From contig JAFDVU010000003.1 of the NCBI GenBank assembly GCA_018268835.1, positions 1 to 64,000 on the forward strand: a DNA stretch of 64,000 nt. The letters are read 5' to 3'. Positions within the stretch are counted from its first letter, which is position 1, and every line of letters starts with the position of its first letter. The position numbers were made by a program, and so were the translations under genes. This DNA is from Acidobacteriota bacterium. Its GTDB lineage: Bacteria; Acidobacteriota; Terriglobia; Bryobacterales; Bryobacteraceae. Positions 8,669 through 18,311 of this stretch are shown one piece after another. The notes beneath the pieces are model-generated. The model searched no databases and was not told the origin of the DNA. It saw only the letters and a list, made by a program, of their open reading frames with translations.

Positions 8669-11600
8669 TGCACTTTCTCTCGTTCAACTTGAAGCGATTG
8701 AGCGCGCCCGCAGCAGGCGGCACCACAACAGCCTTGGGCACCTCCAGCGTGCGCGCGAGGCGCGGCTTGTGGTACACCGTCGCGGTGGCGGGCGATTGCA
8801 CCCACACCTCCAGCGGGTTTGGCCTGCCATTCAGGCAGTACTGGTCGAACGCCCAGAAGCACATCGAGTAGTACGGCGCGGTCAACCACTGGCCGTACGC
8901 CTGCGCCATCGGCGGGTCCGGAGGACCGTAGAGGCCCGCGAGGTACATGCACTCCGATGCGGGCCGTCCCAGCGTCTGCGCGCCGTACATCATCGTCTGG
9001 CGCATCAGGTTGGTGTTCTTGTTCCACACGTCGTAATCGAAACCCTCGCACCGGAAGTACTTCACGCCGTACGCCGACGACTTCCACTGCTCCGGCAGGT
9101 TGACGTGCATCAGCAGTTGCCGGTACTGGCTCTTGGGGGAAGGCTTCCCCTGGTTCGCATCGAGAGGCCACAGGCACTCGAACACCGCCGCCGGATGGGA
9201 CGCGCGCACGTACGCAATCACGTCCTGGCAATAGGACCAGATCCGGTCCCGCAGGAAATCCGCAGTTTCCTTCGGGTGCGCCGGATCGCCAGCAGGATCA
9301 TCCGTATTGGAAGTGAACGGCCAAATCTGGTGACCCTTCGCCGCCTCAAACGCATCGATCGTCTCCTGGTCGTAGAACGGCATCCCGCCCAGCGGGTCGC
9401 TGGCGCGGTTGTCGAAGTACCACCACTGCGTCTCACCGAACTGGAGCGCGACCGGCATCCCGCCCGCCGCGATCTGGTCGGCGCACTCCTTGTACATCTG
9501 CTTCAGGTAGTTCCGGACGCGCGTCCCGAAGTGCATCTGGTGCGAGGGCACGTCGAGATACACGTCCTCTCCGGGCGCCACGACGCCGCCCGAATAGTGC
9601 AGGTACTTGGCGCGCATCGGGGCGGGCGGGTTGTAGATTTCCATCGAGAACGCGAACGAAGCCAGGATGCCCGCTGCCGCGAACTGGCTGGCCAGATCCT
9701 TGATCCACTTCCGCGCGCCCTCCGTCATCACCGGCGACACCGAGTCGATCAACTCCCAATCGCCCTCCGTGCCTGCCTCGCCAAGGTGGTCCGTGAGGGT
9801 CGCCATCACCGACAACGGCGTCCTCTGGTACGAGTCGAAGCCGAGCGTGGCGCACGCAGATCCCTCGACCTTGATCGGGTGCGTGGACTCGATCCACTGC
9901 TGGCCATAACTCACAGCCTGCGCCGTCGCCGGAGCGCCGGCCGATTCGAACGCCGCCTCGATCTCCGTCGCGATCTCCGCGCCGGTCCTGGCCGCGCCCG
10001 CCGAGAGCGTGACGCTGACCTGCGGCCCGCCGTCGCCGTCGAACGTGAACAGGAGCGCGTCGTTGACGCCTGCGGTGATGGTGAAGGGTTCGTTCGCCAC
10101 TCCAGGCAGGAGCGCGGTCCCGGTGCTCACGTACACGTTCGGGTACGTCCAGGACGGAGCCTTAGACTGGATGCGAAGCGTGGTGCTGCTGCCGTAGTTG
10201 TCGTCGGCCCACACGCCGGAGAACTGGTTGATCAGCACGCGCATCCAGTTGACGGCATCCTGCAACGACTCGCCCTCGATGATCGTGTGCTGCATGGACG
10301 ACCCGCCGACGATGATCGTCACCACGTCCCCCGCCACCGGCGCGGCCACGCCGGGAGCCAGCGCATAGTCGATGGTGGCGTACGGATAACTCGCGCCCAC
10401 GCGCCGCCGCTTGTTGTTCCAGAAGACGCCCATGTACACGTCGGCGTGGCCCTTGAATCCGCACTTCTGGAGATGCCAGAGGTGCCAGGCCGGGGGCTTC
10501 TTGTAGCCGTGGTCGGTGTCGAAGTCGATGGCCAGCGACACGTCCTGGTACGTCTTCTGCGGGTCCGGAACGTCCTGCGGCACCAACGGCCACAGGTAAT
10601 CGAAGTAAAAGTAGTACCCGCTGCTGCCCTCGTTCTTCTCAAAAAGGGCGGTGATCACGACGGTGTGGTTTCCGGCCGCAACGCCGGAGGCGATCTTGAC
10701 GTTCGCCGTGGTCCCGCCGTACTCGAACAGGTACAGATCGACGGGCGATTCGGCGGTCGGCGCCCCGTCCACATCGACGCTGATCTTGCCGCAGTCAGTG
10801 TTGAGGAAGGTCCCGAGGTAGAGGTCATGCTGCTCAGTGGCCGAGTAGGTGATCACGACCGCGCGCACGTCGTTCACATCGCTGGGGCCGGTGCGCTTCG
10901 CGTGGCCCATGCTCCACCACTGCGAGGGCCACCCGGTGGCGTACTTGTAGTCCTCCCAAAAGCCGGTGTACTTGCATCGCGCGTCGGCGCCCTCGATACG
11001 CTCTGAATCGCCGCCCACCTGGAGGCTGACGTCTCCGGTAACCGCGATGTTTGAGATGGTCGCGCCCCACTCCACGTCGGACTGGAAGCCGGAGATAGGC
11101 GGGAGCTTCTTCAGGCGCGTGCCCGCCGGCCAGGAGCCAGGCGTCGAGGACTCGTACCCGCGTTGCACCCGGATGCTGGTCGCGCCGCCAGCCACAAGCA
11201 GAATCCGCTCCTCGCTGGAGGCGTCTCCGATGAAATGCCGGCCACCCGTGAGGCTGGCCCCGCTGTCCACGCTCCAGGTGGTGTCACCCGGACCAACCGG
11301 CGCGGTGAGGAAGCACCCGTCCTCCAACGCCTCCTCCACGATCTCGAAGCGAGGCGCGAAGACCATGTACATCTTCCGGCAGTCCTGCGTGGGCACAGCC
11401 ACGCCGTTCTTGTCGCTCAGCGCGCCCAGCGGGAGGTTGATGTGGTACTTCGTGTCGTTGTCGCCGCCCCGGAATCGGATGACCCGGTTCCCACCGAACG
11501 TGATGCCCTGCACATCCTTGCTGGCGTCGTACGACTCGTCCTGGAGGTCCACTGGAACCGTCTCGTGGTACGAGCGCACGGCCAGCACCTCGCCGTTGCC

Positions 11601-12866
11601 GAGCTTCCCGTACACGGGCGCGGGCGGCGTGCTGGTCTTGAACGCGATGGTCAGCGTGGTCCCGGTGGCGGTCGCCTCGATCACACCCGACTGGTCCGGG
11701 CCGGTGACCGCGCAACTCGTCGGGTTGCCGTTGATGGTGCTGGCGAGTGCCTGCACCGCCGATTCAGCGGTACCCCTGCGGCGCACGTGCCACTGAGGAC
11801 CAGCGCCAGCGTACACGCCGACCGGAATTGCGATGGTCGATTGCGCGGTTCCGCCGTACATGATGATCTCGCCACCGCCGACTGGCTGCGTGGACGTGAC
11901 GCGCACGCACCCATCGTCGGTCACGTCGGCAATCGCAGCCAGGCCCGCCGCGCCGAACGCGGTGTTGATGTCGGCGGCGACCTGCTCTGCGCTTACCTCC
12001 AAGCCTGCCGTGAGGCCGACGTAAATGCTGGTGCCGTCCACGATGAAGGTCAGCGTGTCGTTCTTGGCGGCTTCGATCAGGAACGGTCCCGACGTCCACG
12101 ACCGGCAGACGGTCGGCCCGCCGTGCGTGAGCGTGTTGTCGAACGTGACGTTGACCCCATCGACGGCGGTGACGTGGCACGTCTCCTCCAACTGGTACGG
12201 AGGATCGTCCGGATAAAGCGGGTCGTACGTGAAGTACACCGTGTCCCCCACTTGGAGGTCCAGGAGGCTCGTGGCGGGGTCGAGGTCGGACGGGTAGAGC
12301 GCCAGAGTGCCGTTCGGCGCGGTGACGCTGCGCGGCAGGATGTGCGCTTGGCCGAGCGGCTGGCAATCGTACACCGTGTCGCGGAACACGACGACCACGT
12401 GGTCCGTGCCCTGCTCTGCGTACTTGCCCGACGCCTCGATGGTCACGCTGGCGGGCGTCTCCCCTCCGGATACCACGGTGGCGTACGCGAGGAGCTTCAC
12501 CTCATGAATCTCGTCCGCATTGCCCTTGCCGCACACGAAGGTCATCGAGTCCCAGGAGACGGACGGGTACTTGGCAGCGTCGAGGCGCATGGCGCCGTCG
12601 AGCGCGTGGTCGTACTCGATATCGAACTCCAACACCAGGCCGGAGAGGTCCGTCCGCGGCAGGTGCTTCTGCCGGAGGTGGTTGAAGTAATCGTACGCGT
12701 TGTAAAACCCGAGCACCGCGAAGTCCTCTGCGGCTTGGAAGATGCCGGAGACGGACACACCTGTCGCGGAGGCGTCGTGGATCGTGGTGGTCGCGGCGCG
12801 GCCAGTGAAGCCCTGCAACTGAAAGTTGCGGCGCGGATCGAAGATGCGAAGAGATTCGGCAGCCAC
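8661..12866 (-). CDS. Very large phage tail protein with C-terminal TIM-barrel-like domain
   Basis: A 1401-residue protein starting at GTG. The N-terminal and middle parts are beta-rich with several Ig-like or carbohydrate-binding-like stretches. The last ~350 residues look like a glycoside-hydrolase-type barrel: S-M-E-I-Y-N-P-P (Glu1076), L-Q-F-G-E-T-Q-W-W (Glu1145) and A-V-F-E-C-L-W-P (Glu1230) carry acidic residues in strand-end settings typical of retaining glycosidases. It lies between the L/J-like hub and the fibre, where baseplate or tail-sleeve proteins sit. It could be a non-contractile tail-sheath-like protein, a depolymerase, or an inactive barrel used for binding. The domain call is from motif reading only. 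Confidence 0.65.
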   Translation of the reverse strand: MAAESLRIFDPRRNFQLQGFTGRAATTTIHDASATGVSVSGIFQAAEDFAVLGFYNAYDYFNHLRQKHLPRTDLSGLVLEFDIEYDHALDGAMRLDAAKYPSVSWDSMTFVCGKGNADEIHEVKLLAYATVVSGGETPASVTIEASGKYAEQGTDHVVVVFRDTVYDCQPLGQAHILPRSVTAPNGTLALYPSDLDPATSLLDLQVGDTVYFTYDPLYPDDPPYQLEETCHVTAVDGVNVTFDNTLTHGGPTVCRSWTSGPFLIEAAKNDTLTFIVDGTSIYVGLTAGLEVSAEQVAADINTAFGAAGLAAIADVTDDGCVRVTSTQPVGGGEIIMYGGTAQSTIAIPVGVYAGAGPQWHVRRRGTAESAVQALASTINGNPTSCAVTGPDQSGVIEATATGTTLTIAFKTSTPPAPVYGKLGNGEVLAVRSYHETVPVDLQDESYDASKDVQGITFGGNRVIRFRGGDNDTKYHINLPLGALSDKNGVAVPTQDCRKMYMVFAPRFEIVEEALEDGCFLTAPVGPGDTTWSVDSGASLTGGRHFIGDASSEERILLVAGGATSIRVQRGYESSTPGSWPAGTRLKKLPPISGFQSDVEWGATISNIAVTGDVSLQVGGDSERIEGADARCKYTGFWEDYKYATGWPSQWWSMGHAKRTGPSDVNDVRAVVITYSATEQHDLYLGTFLNTDCGKISVDVDGAPTAESPVDLYLFEYGGTTANVKIASGVAAGNHTVVITALFEKNEGSSGYYFYFDYLWPLVPQDVPDPQKTYQDVSLAIDFDTDHGYKKPPAWHLWHLQKCGFKGHADVYMGVFWNNKRRRVGASYPYATIDYALAPGVAAPVAGDVVTIIVGGSSMQHTIIEGESLQDAVNWMRVLINQFSGVWADDNYGSSTTLRIQSKAPSWTYPNVYVSTGTALLPGVANEPFTITAGVNDALLFTFDGDGGPQVSVTLSAGAARTGAEIATEIEAAFESAGAPATAQAVSYGQQWIESTHPIKVEGSACATLGFDSYQRTPLSVMATLTDHLGEAGTEGDWELIDSVSPVMTEGARKWIKDLASQFAAAGILASFAFSMEIYNPPAPMRAKYLHYSGGVVAPGEDVYLDVPSHQMHFGTRVRNYLKQMYKECADQIAAGGMPVALQFGETQWWYFDNRASDPLGGMPFYDQETIDAFEAAKGHQIWPFTSNTDDPAGDPAHPKETADFLRDRIWSYCQDVIAYVRASHPAAVFECLWPLDANQGKPSPKSQYRQLLMHVNLPEQWKSSAYGVKYFRCEGFDYDVWNKNTNLMRQTMMYGAQTLGRPASECMYLAGLYGPPDPPMAQAYGQWLTAPYYSMCFWAFDQYCLNGRPNPLEVWVQSPATATVYHKPRLARTLEVPKAVVVPPAAGALNRFKLNERKCNG

Positions 12867-13021
12867 GGAAAGGACAATCTGCGATTCAGGAACGCCTTCG
12901 TCGCTTCAGGCGGGTTTCGATCTCAAAACGTAATATCCTGACTATGACAGCTTCTGATGGTGCAAGAACGTGTGCTTGCCACGACCTCGACGAAATCGTT
13001 AACGAGCAGGCAGGAGGTTCC

Positions 13022-14092
13022 GTGCCTAAAGTAGAGTATGACCCCACGACAAACTCGTGGAGTTTGGGGCCAACTGAATCGGACTTGCAGCATTTGGCAA
13101 GGGCTCTGAGATGGCTGTTCCGGCGCCAGGAGTACATCAATTACTCGCCTGACCACGCGGCTGAAGCTTATCAGGACAGCAGTATTCAATTCGTCCAACC
13201 GCCCGGCGGGCGCATAAGGGCTCCGTATCAGTTGCTTGTGGACTACAGGCAATGGCCATCAAACTGGGGGTGGGGCACCATCGAATTTGCAGAAGACTAT
13301 TGTTTTCCCGGCGCTTTGGCTAAGCACAAGACAGCAATGATTCGTCAGTTCGAGCGCCAGAACTTGCTTAAGAAAGGGAATCAAAGAGCTCTGCGTGTTT
13401 TGAGGTGTGATCTCCGCAGGAAGGTGCCCCATCTCGTCGTTCAGGGAGCCTTTTACCACGACCAAGTGGGGTCGAACCTCACCCTCGATTTCCCGTTCGC
13501 GACTCCGGTCCCGGTTGGCGACGTACAATGTCGATGCGTTAGGGAGTGGGATGTCGTTCAAGCCCGCGGAAACGCAAAGCATCTGCCGGAGTTTGAAGAG
13601 TCCAAACTAGCCAACACCGTTGGCGTTGCAATCGGCATGACGGCGAGATCGCGGGATGGCCGACTGTACTGGCTTCGACGCAAACGGTCCAAGACGGTGG
13701 CTGTCTACCCAGGCATGTGGCACGTACCCTTCTCCTTTGGCCTGGCGATTGACGAGCACTCACGGCGCGCGAAAGATATTAAGTCCCTCATTAGGTTCGA
13801 TTTGGGTGTCGAACGCGCCGAAGAACTGGGAGGCCTGGAGTATAGCGATTTTGGGGAACTGCGGCCCCTCGCTCTCTGCCGAGATCTCGCGCGCGGCGGC
13901 AAACCACAGTTCTTCTTTGAACTTCCGTGTCTGGTCCCATTCGAAGACCTCCGACGAAAGGCCGTAGACACCACGTCGGAGTTCGCCGGGAAGATCGAGA
14001 CAATCTCAAACGGCGAGGAGGAGATGTTCTCGCCGGAGTTGGCATGTTTTATGTTGCTTAAACTACTTTCTGGACTGGATCAGGCCGGGTAA
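13022..14092 (+). CDS. Nudix-like cargo protein inserted between tail genes
   Basis: This gene runs against the tail genes. I chose the GTG at 13022 because AGGAGG lies at 13012-13017 and a possible -10 box (TAATAT, 12931-12936) would put the transcript start near 12943; an in-frame ATG at 12944 would then be nearly leaderless. The product is about 356 residues. The C-terminal half (counted in this product) has A-N-T-V-G-V, then D-G-R-L-Y-W-L-R-R-K and Y-P-G-M-W-H-V-P-F, the strand pattern ahead of a Nudix box. The box itself (G-x5-E-x7-R-E-x-x-E-E) is not present, so catalysis is doubtful. By eye it is AT-richer than its neighbours, as expected of a phage moron. Function unknown; a role in host benefit or defence is a guess. 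Confidence 0.7.
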   Translation: MPKVEYDPTTNSWSLGPTESDLQHLARALRWLFRRQEYINYSPDHAAEAYQDSSIQFVQPPGGRIRAPYQLLVDYRQWPSNWGWGTIEFAEDYCFPGALAKHKTAMIRQFERQNLLKKGNQRALRVLRCDLRRKVPHLVVQGAFYHDQVGSNLTLDFPFATPVPVGDVQCRCVREWDVVQARGNAKHLPEFEESKLANTVGVAIGMTARSRDGRLYWLRRKRSKTVAVYPGMWHVPFSFGLAIDEHSRRAKDIKSLIRFDLGVERAEELGGLEYSDFGELRPLALCRDLARGGKPQFFFELPCLVPFEDLRRKAVDTTSEFAGKIETISNGEEEMFSPELACFMLLKLLSGLDQAG

Positions 14093-14304
14093 GTCGACGC
14101 CAGAACAAGCTCCGCGTTGACACCTTGAACCCTTCGTCTGTTGACCGCATCTGGTCGGCGGCGGCATTGCGGACCTCAAACCCCGTTCAGTTCCGCCCGG
14201 TCGACGGTCGCGCCCGACCGATCCGCAGATGCGGCCGCGCTGCGCGAGCGTACCGTCGGCGATAAAGGACTTGGGTACCGGACCGTGATCTCGCATTTAA
14301 CCCG

Positions 14305-17300
14305 TCACGTTTGAATCACCACTGTCAAGTCGCTACCCGGTTCCGGGCTGGCCACCCCCAGGATGTCGAACGCGAGGCTGTCTCCCTCGCTGAGGATCGG
14401 CGTCGGCCAAATGGTGGGGCGCACCGTGGCGCCGGTGGAGTGGGCCTTGGTGAAGACCGCATCGAACGTCTGATTCTCCGAATCGGCGGCGAGCACCTGG
14501 ATGTACTCCTCGTCGGCCTTGCCGAGGTTGATGTGAACGAACTCGCCCACATCGAACCCGAGCCGGTTCGCGCCGTACGATGCGGTCTGCACCGTCTGCG
14601 GCGCGGCATTGGCGAGCACGTCCTGGAACAGGATGATGCCGAAGTCGTTGTACGGGAGGCGGCGCGTCTGCGGCTTGCCCTCTCCCCCATCGACCACGAA
14701 GTCGTACGTGTTCTTGTAGCCATCGGGAAACTTCTGCGCGATCCCCATGTACTCAAGCGCCAACCACGTGGCCCCGTCGTCGCGGGAGATTTTTACCAGG
14801 AACGCGCTCTGGCCGTCCGTGGTGGGCGTCTGCACATACGCGAAGATGCACCGGATGGACGCGCTGTCGTGGACGCGCATCGGAATGACCACGGTGTCCG
14901 CGACCGCCAGAGGGCCGGGGATCTGGAACGAGTAAGCGCCGCCGTTGCACGTTCGATCTCCCGGCATGAACGGTTCGCTATGGTGCGAGCACGGAAAGGT
15001 CGTGTACGCCCCGTACCCGAAGTTATTGGCCACGCCGACGACCGCCGCGACGATGGCTGCGGTCGGGAGCTTCGCCTCGATCCGCACCGGCAGTCCCGGC
15101 GTCCGGAAGAAGCCCTTCTTGACGGAGTACGTGAACGTCTTCGAGTCCAGTTTGAAGAACCGGATGCCCTTCTGGTGCGGCGTCCGGAGCGTCTCGAACG
15201 AGGCCCAAGGCAGGTCCACGCGCGTGTCGGCGGTCGGCTTCCTCTGGAACTGGAAGTTGCCGGAGGGAACCACATCTCCTGTGGCACCAGGCCCGACGAT
15301 CTGCGCGCACTCGTACCGACGCCGGTATCCCACGTCCGGACTCTTGGCCTCGTCGTTGAAGATGACGTAATCGCCAACGCGGAAGACCTTCGATGTGGCC
15401 GGGTTCATCGTGCAAGCCACCGTGACCGGATCGGTGTCGCGGTCGATGGCGGCGTCGAGGCTGGCCCACAGGTCGGTGGCCAACTCGTCCACGTAGAACA
15501 GCGTCATGGCGATCTCGTGCGCCGAGACGATGTTCATGTTGCCCGCCGCATCGGGCGCGATCACCATGTCGTCCACCGCGAAGAACCCGTAATCCGCGAG
15601 CTTCGTGGTGCCGGTGAGGACGCCAGGAACCCCGGTGTCGTACATGATCTCCTCCGGCACCGGCTCCGGTTCCACGTCGGCGGGCTTGGGACCGGCGACC
15701 AGATCGTACATGCTGTCGGCGGTCGTGCGGCCCACCACGTCGATAGAGAAGTCCTTGTTGAGCTTCCACGAGGCCACCCGGAACTCGCCCGCGCCTCCGG
15801 GCATGTCGGCATGGGTCATCGAGCAGACCATCCCCGGCTCCGTGTTGAGCGCGAGGACCGTGGTTTTGAATCCGATCTGCCGCGCCGCCTTCCACTCCGC
15901 TGCGCTGGTGCCGCCCAACTCCTCGCGCAGGCGCGTGCTCACGATGCGCGCGGCTTGGCTCTTGGTGGACGTGCCGCAGAGGTTGACGCTCGACTTGAGG
16001 TACATCGGACCCGCGCCGCCGATCTGCGCGGCGTGGTCGATGTCGTACACCGACACGCTGTTGGTGACGAACGCGAAGTCCTGGTCGGCAAAGTTGGCCG
16101 TGAGGTGGTTGAACGTCGGCTTGAGCGGGGCCAACTGGAGGCTGCGGAAGATGATATTGCCGTCCGTGAACGCCTCGACCACCGACGAGTTCTCGCGGAT
16201 GCCGATCCGGAGCTTCCCGAAGGCGAACGTGTAATAGCCGAGGCAGTTCATCAGGACTTCCTGAATCCAGTCCCGCAGGGGCTTCTCCTCCTGGAGCGTG
16301 CCGCGGAACGTGAACTGCGTCTCCGTGCCGACGCCGACCATCTTGGTCACGGAGTCGTTGCAGATCGCCGCGGCGTCGATCGCCGCCCGCACGTCGAACA
16401 GGGCCTCCGCTGCATCGAGTTCCCCGCTTGTCGCGCCCGCGCCCAACCGGAGGCCGCGCGCACGGAACAGCATGTTGACCGCGATCCAGACCGGGTTCAC
16501 CATGCACGGGCCGTACACGCGCACGCCGGGACTCGTCCACACCCACCCGCTCAAGCCCTGCTGGACCGTTGCGATCATCGCGTGGTCGCCCGGTTTGGAG
16601 AGTTGGAGGCCCTTCGAATCCGACCGGCGAATCACGATGAACGCCGTGCCCGCAGCGAAGTTGTCCTTGAACGTCGAGTTGCCGGAATAGACCTTGCGCC
16701 AATCCCCGCCCGTGGTGTTGCCCGACTGATCGAGCGAGAAGAAGTCCGTGTCGCCGGCCGGATCGGAGCCACGCACCAACCGGAGGCCGTAGTTGTTGGC
16801 TGGATACCCGTGGTGCGCCTGCCCGTCGAGCGTGTGGCCCACGAGCGTCTCCGCTTGCCCGTCGCCGTCCTTGTCCTCGTAGTGGGTGGCAGCGTACGCG
16901 ACCAGCGGGCCTTCGCCCACGATCCCCAACGCCTCGTAGAAGTCGCTCTCGTCCCGGCCCGCCGCGACCTTGCAGTTCACCGGCATGGCGGTGTCGGTGT
17001 ACACCTCCGGCAGCACTTGGTCGTAAATCGACTCCGCGACGATGGACGTGCTGGTGAGGGAGGACCGCCCGAAGCCCCACACGCCGGTCGAGTTGTCCTT
17101 GATCCGGACGCCCTGCGGTTCCGCGATGATGCCGCCGTAGTACTTCTTCATCCCGTGCGCGAGGCACCCGTTCGGCGTGTCGTAGTTCTTGTCGCAGGAG
17201 TTGGCGGCGGCGTCGGGGAAGTGGACCAGATCGAGCGCGCCATGCGCGGCGTACGGGCAGGCCTGCCCGTCGAACTTCTTCCAGCACGTGCGGGAGATCT

Positions 17301-18168
17301 TGCGTGTCGGGTACGGCAGGTTCAACTCGTAGAGGCCGTCCGACGCCGTGACCTTAAACTCCGGACCAGCATCGAGGGACCAGTTGACGATATCCCCCTT
17401 CCACAGATCGACCTTGATGCCGGTCCCGACGTGGAACAGGGAGAACGAAATCGACGCGCGGTACAGGTCCACGTCGTTGGCGAGATCGCGCATCACGCGA
17501 TCCGCGTTGCCGAAGACGAACGTGGCGTTGTCGGCCTCGTTGCCCATCCCCTGCGAGATGCCGTCGAAATCGATAAGCCGCGCCTGGTAGAGCTGTGCTC
17601 CGACCGTGCAACGCCGGTCGGAGACATAGATTGCGGGATACCCCGCTGCGAGCGGTTCGATCTTGAGCAGAGGAATGGCCTGCTGCACCTGCGAGAGGAG
17701 CGCGGTCTGGAGTCCTGCGGACGGGAACCGGGTAACGGTCGAGTTGAGCGTGTAGGTCGGGGCGCCGGACGGGATCTCGATCAGCGTCACGCCGACCGAG
17801 CAGGCCCACTCCGCGACCATCTGCCAGGAGAGCGGTTCGTTGGCGAACCGGCACGTGAACGCCGTGGTCCCGTTGCCGTCGTCGTTGGGCGCGTTATAGG
17901 TGAACGCGCCGTACGGCCCGTACTTCGTCTCCCAAAAGCTCCGGAGCGCGAGACGCTGGGTGTCGTTCATCCACGTGCGGCGCACAGTGAACCGCCGCGC
18001 GCCCGTGCCCAGCAAGAAGCGCTGCTCGATCTTCGCGTTGCCCGATCCGAACTGGTGGATTGCCACGTCCGGATAGCTGGCGCGGCCATAAGGATATTCG
18101 GGGATGACGGGGAACGTGCCGGAGGTGGCGATCTCCGGGACCGCGATGTTGCCGATGAAGTCAGGCAT
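14305..18168 (-). CDS. Fused tail-tip protein: DUF2460/M-like + L-like iron-sulfur + hub (J-like)
   Basis: A 1287-residue protein occupying the position of lambda L-K-I-J. Residues 1-200 resemble the protein at 19420-19821 (R-x-W..., then Leu-Arg-x-Phe-(W/Y) and G-x-x-x-x-F-x-Y), a DUF2460/M-type tail domain. Four cysteines at 295, 304, 325 and 335 match in spacing the C-terminal cysteines with which lambda gpL holds an iron-sulfur cluster. The remaining ~900 residues are beta-rich and probably form the tail hub and central tip. There is no sign of the gpK peptidase/NlpC domain. Fusion of these functions in one chain is unusual compared with lambda. The start is ATG; no strong ribosome-binding site. 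Confidence 0.7.
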   Translation of the reverse strand: MPDFIGNIAVPEIATSGTFPVIPEYPYGRASYPDVAIHQFGSGNAKIEQRFLLGTGARRFTVRRTWMNDTQRLALRSFWETKYGPYGAFTYNAPNDDGNGTTAFTCRFANEPLSWQMVAEWACSVGVTLIEIPSGAPTYTLNSTVTRFPSAGLQTALLSQVQQAIPLLKIEPLAAGYPAIYVSDRRCTVGAQLYQARLIDFDGISQGMGNEADNATFVFGNADRVMRDLANDVDLYRASISFSLFHVGTGIKVDLWKGDIVNWSLDAGPEFKVTASDGLYELNLPYPTRKISRTCWKKFDGQACPYAAHGALDLVHFPDAAANSCDKNYDTPNGCLAHGMKKYYGGIIAEPQGVRIKDNSTGVWGFGRSSLTSTSIVAESIYDQVLPEVYTDTAMPVNCKVAAGRDESDFYEALGIVGEGPLVAYAATHYEDKDGDGQAETLVGHTLDGQAHHGYPANNYGLRLVRGSDPAGDTDFFSLDQSGNTTGGDWRKVYSGNSTFKDNFAAGTAFIVIRRSDSKGLQLSKPGDHAMIATVQQGLSGWVWTSPGVRVYGPCMVNPVWIAVNMLFRARGLRLGAGATSGELDAAEALFDVRAAIDAAAICNDSVTKMVGVGTETQFTFRGTLQEEKPLRDWIQEVLMNCLGYYTFAFGKLRIGIRENSSVVEAFTDGNIIFRSLQLAPLKPTFNHLTANFADQDFAFVTNSVSVYDIDHAAQIGGAGPMYLKSSVNLCGTSTKSQAARIVSTRLREELGGTSAAEWKAARQIGFKTTVLALNTEPGMVCSMTHADMPGGAGEFRVASWKLNKDFSIDVVGRTTADSMYDLVAGPKPADVEPEPVPEEIMYDTGVPGVLTGTTKLADYGFFAVDDMVIAPDAAGNMNIVSAHEIAMTLFYVDELATDLWASLDAAIDRDTDPVTVACTMNPATSKVFRVGDYVIFNDEAKSPDVGYRRRYECAQIVGPGATGDVVPSGNFQFQRKPTADTRVDLPWASFETLRTPHQKGIRFFKLDSKTFTYSVKKGFFRTPGLPVRIEAKLPTAAIVAAVVGVANNFGYGAYTTFPCSHHSEPFMPGDRTCNGGAYSFQIPGPLAVADTVVIPMRVHDSASIRCIFAYVQTPTTDGQSAFLVKISRDDGATWLALEYMGIAQKFPDGYKNTYDFVVDGGEGKPQTRRLPYNDFGIILFQDVLANAAPQTVQTASYGANRLGFDVGEFVHINLGKADEEYIQVLAADSENQTFDAVFTKAHSTGATVRPTIWPTPILSEGDSLAFDILGVASPEPGSDLTVVIQT

Positions 18169-18254
18169 GTTTGTCGTCGTGTGTCAAAGCCGCCTGGTTG
18201 GCGCTCGCCAAACGAACGCTGAGCTTCGTCAGGTCCGGCCGACGGTTCGGAGAC

Positions 18255-18283
18255 TTGACACGAACTGGTTCAAATGTTTTAGC
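18255..18283 (+). promoter_or_regulatory. Possible promoter for the tandem-nuclease cargo gene
   Basis: A perfect TTGACA (18255-18260) is followed after 17 bp by TTTAGC (18278-18283), a weak -10. Transcription would begin near 18290 and reach the GTG at 18312. The match in the -10 box is poor, so this is tentative. Confidence 0.4.
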
Positions 18284-18311
18284 TGCGGCAGAGCGATGTT
18301 ATGGTAATAAC

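Noticed and set aside
8769-11006. A 745-residue open frame on the plus strand
   Set aside because: Antisense to the large tail protein; Arg- and His-rich with no domain features.
12944-13021. ATG at 12944 as the start of the Nudix-like gene
   Set aside because: A -10-like box ends only 7 bp before it, while AGGAGG precedes the in-frame GTG at 13022. It remains possible.
14093-14304. A terminator hairpin (CGGTCG-CGCC-CGACCG at 14205-14220) or a small gene
   Set aside because: The stem is short and not followed by a T-run; the reading frames here have no protein-like features.
14311-18222. A 1303-residue open frame on the plus strand
   Set aside because: It is the complement of the tail-tip gene. 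Its Arg/His/Val-rich composition is typical of a high-GC antisense frame.
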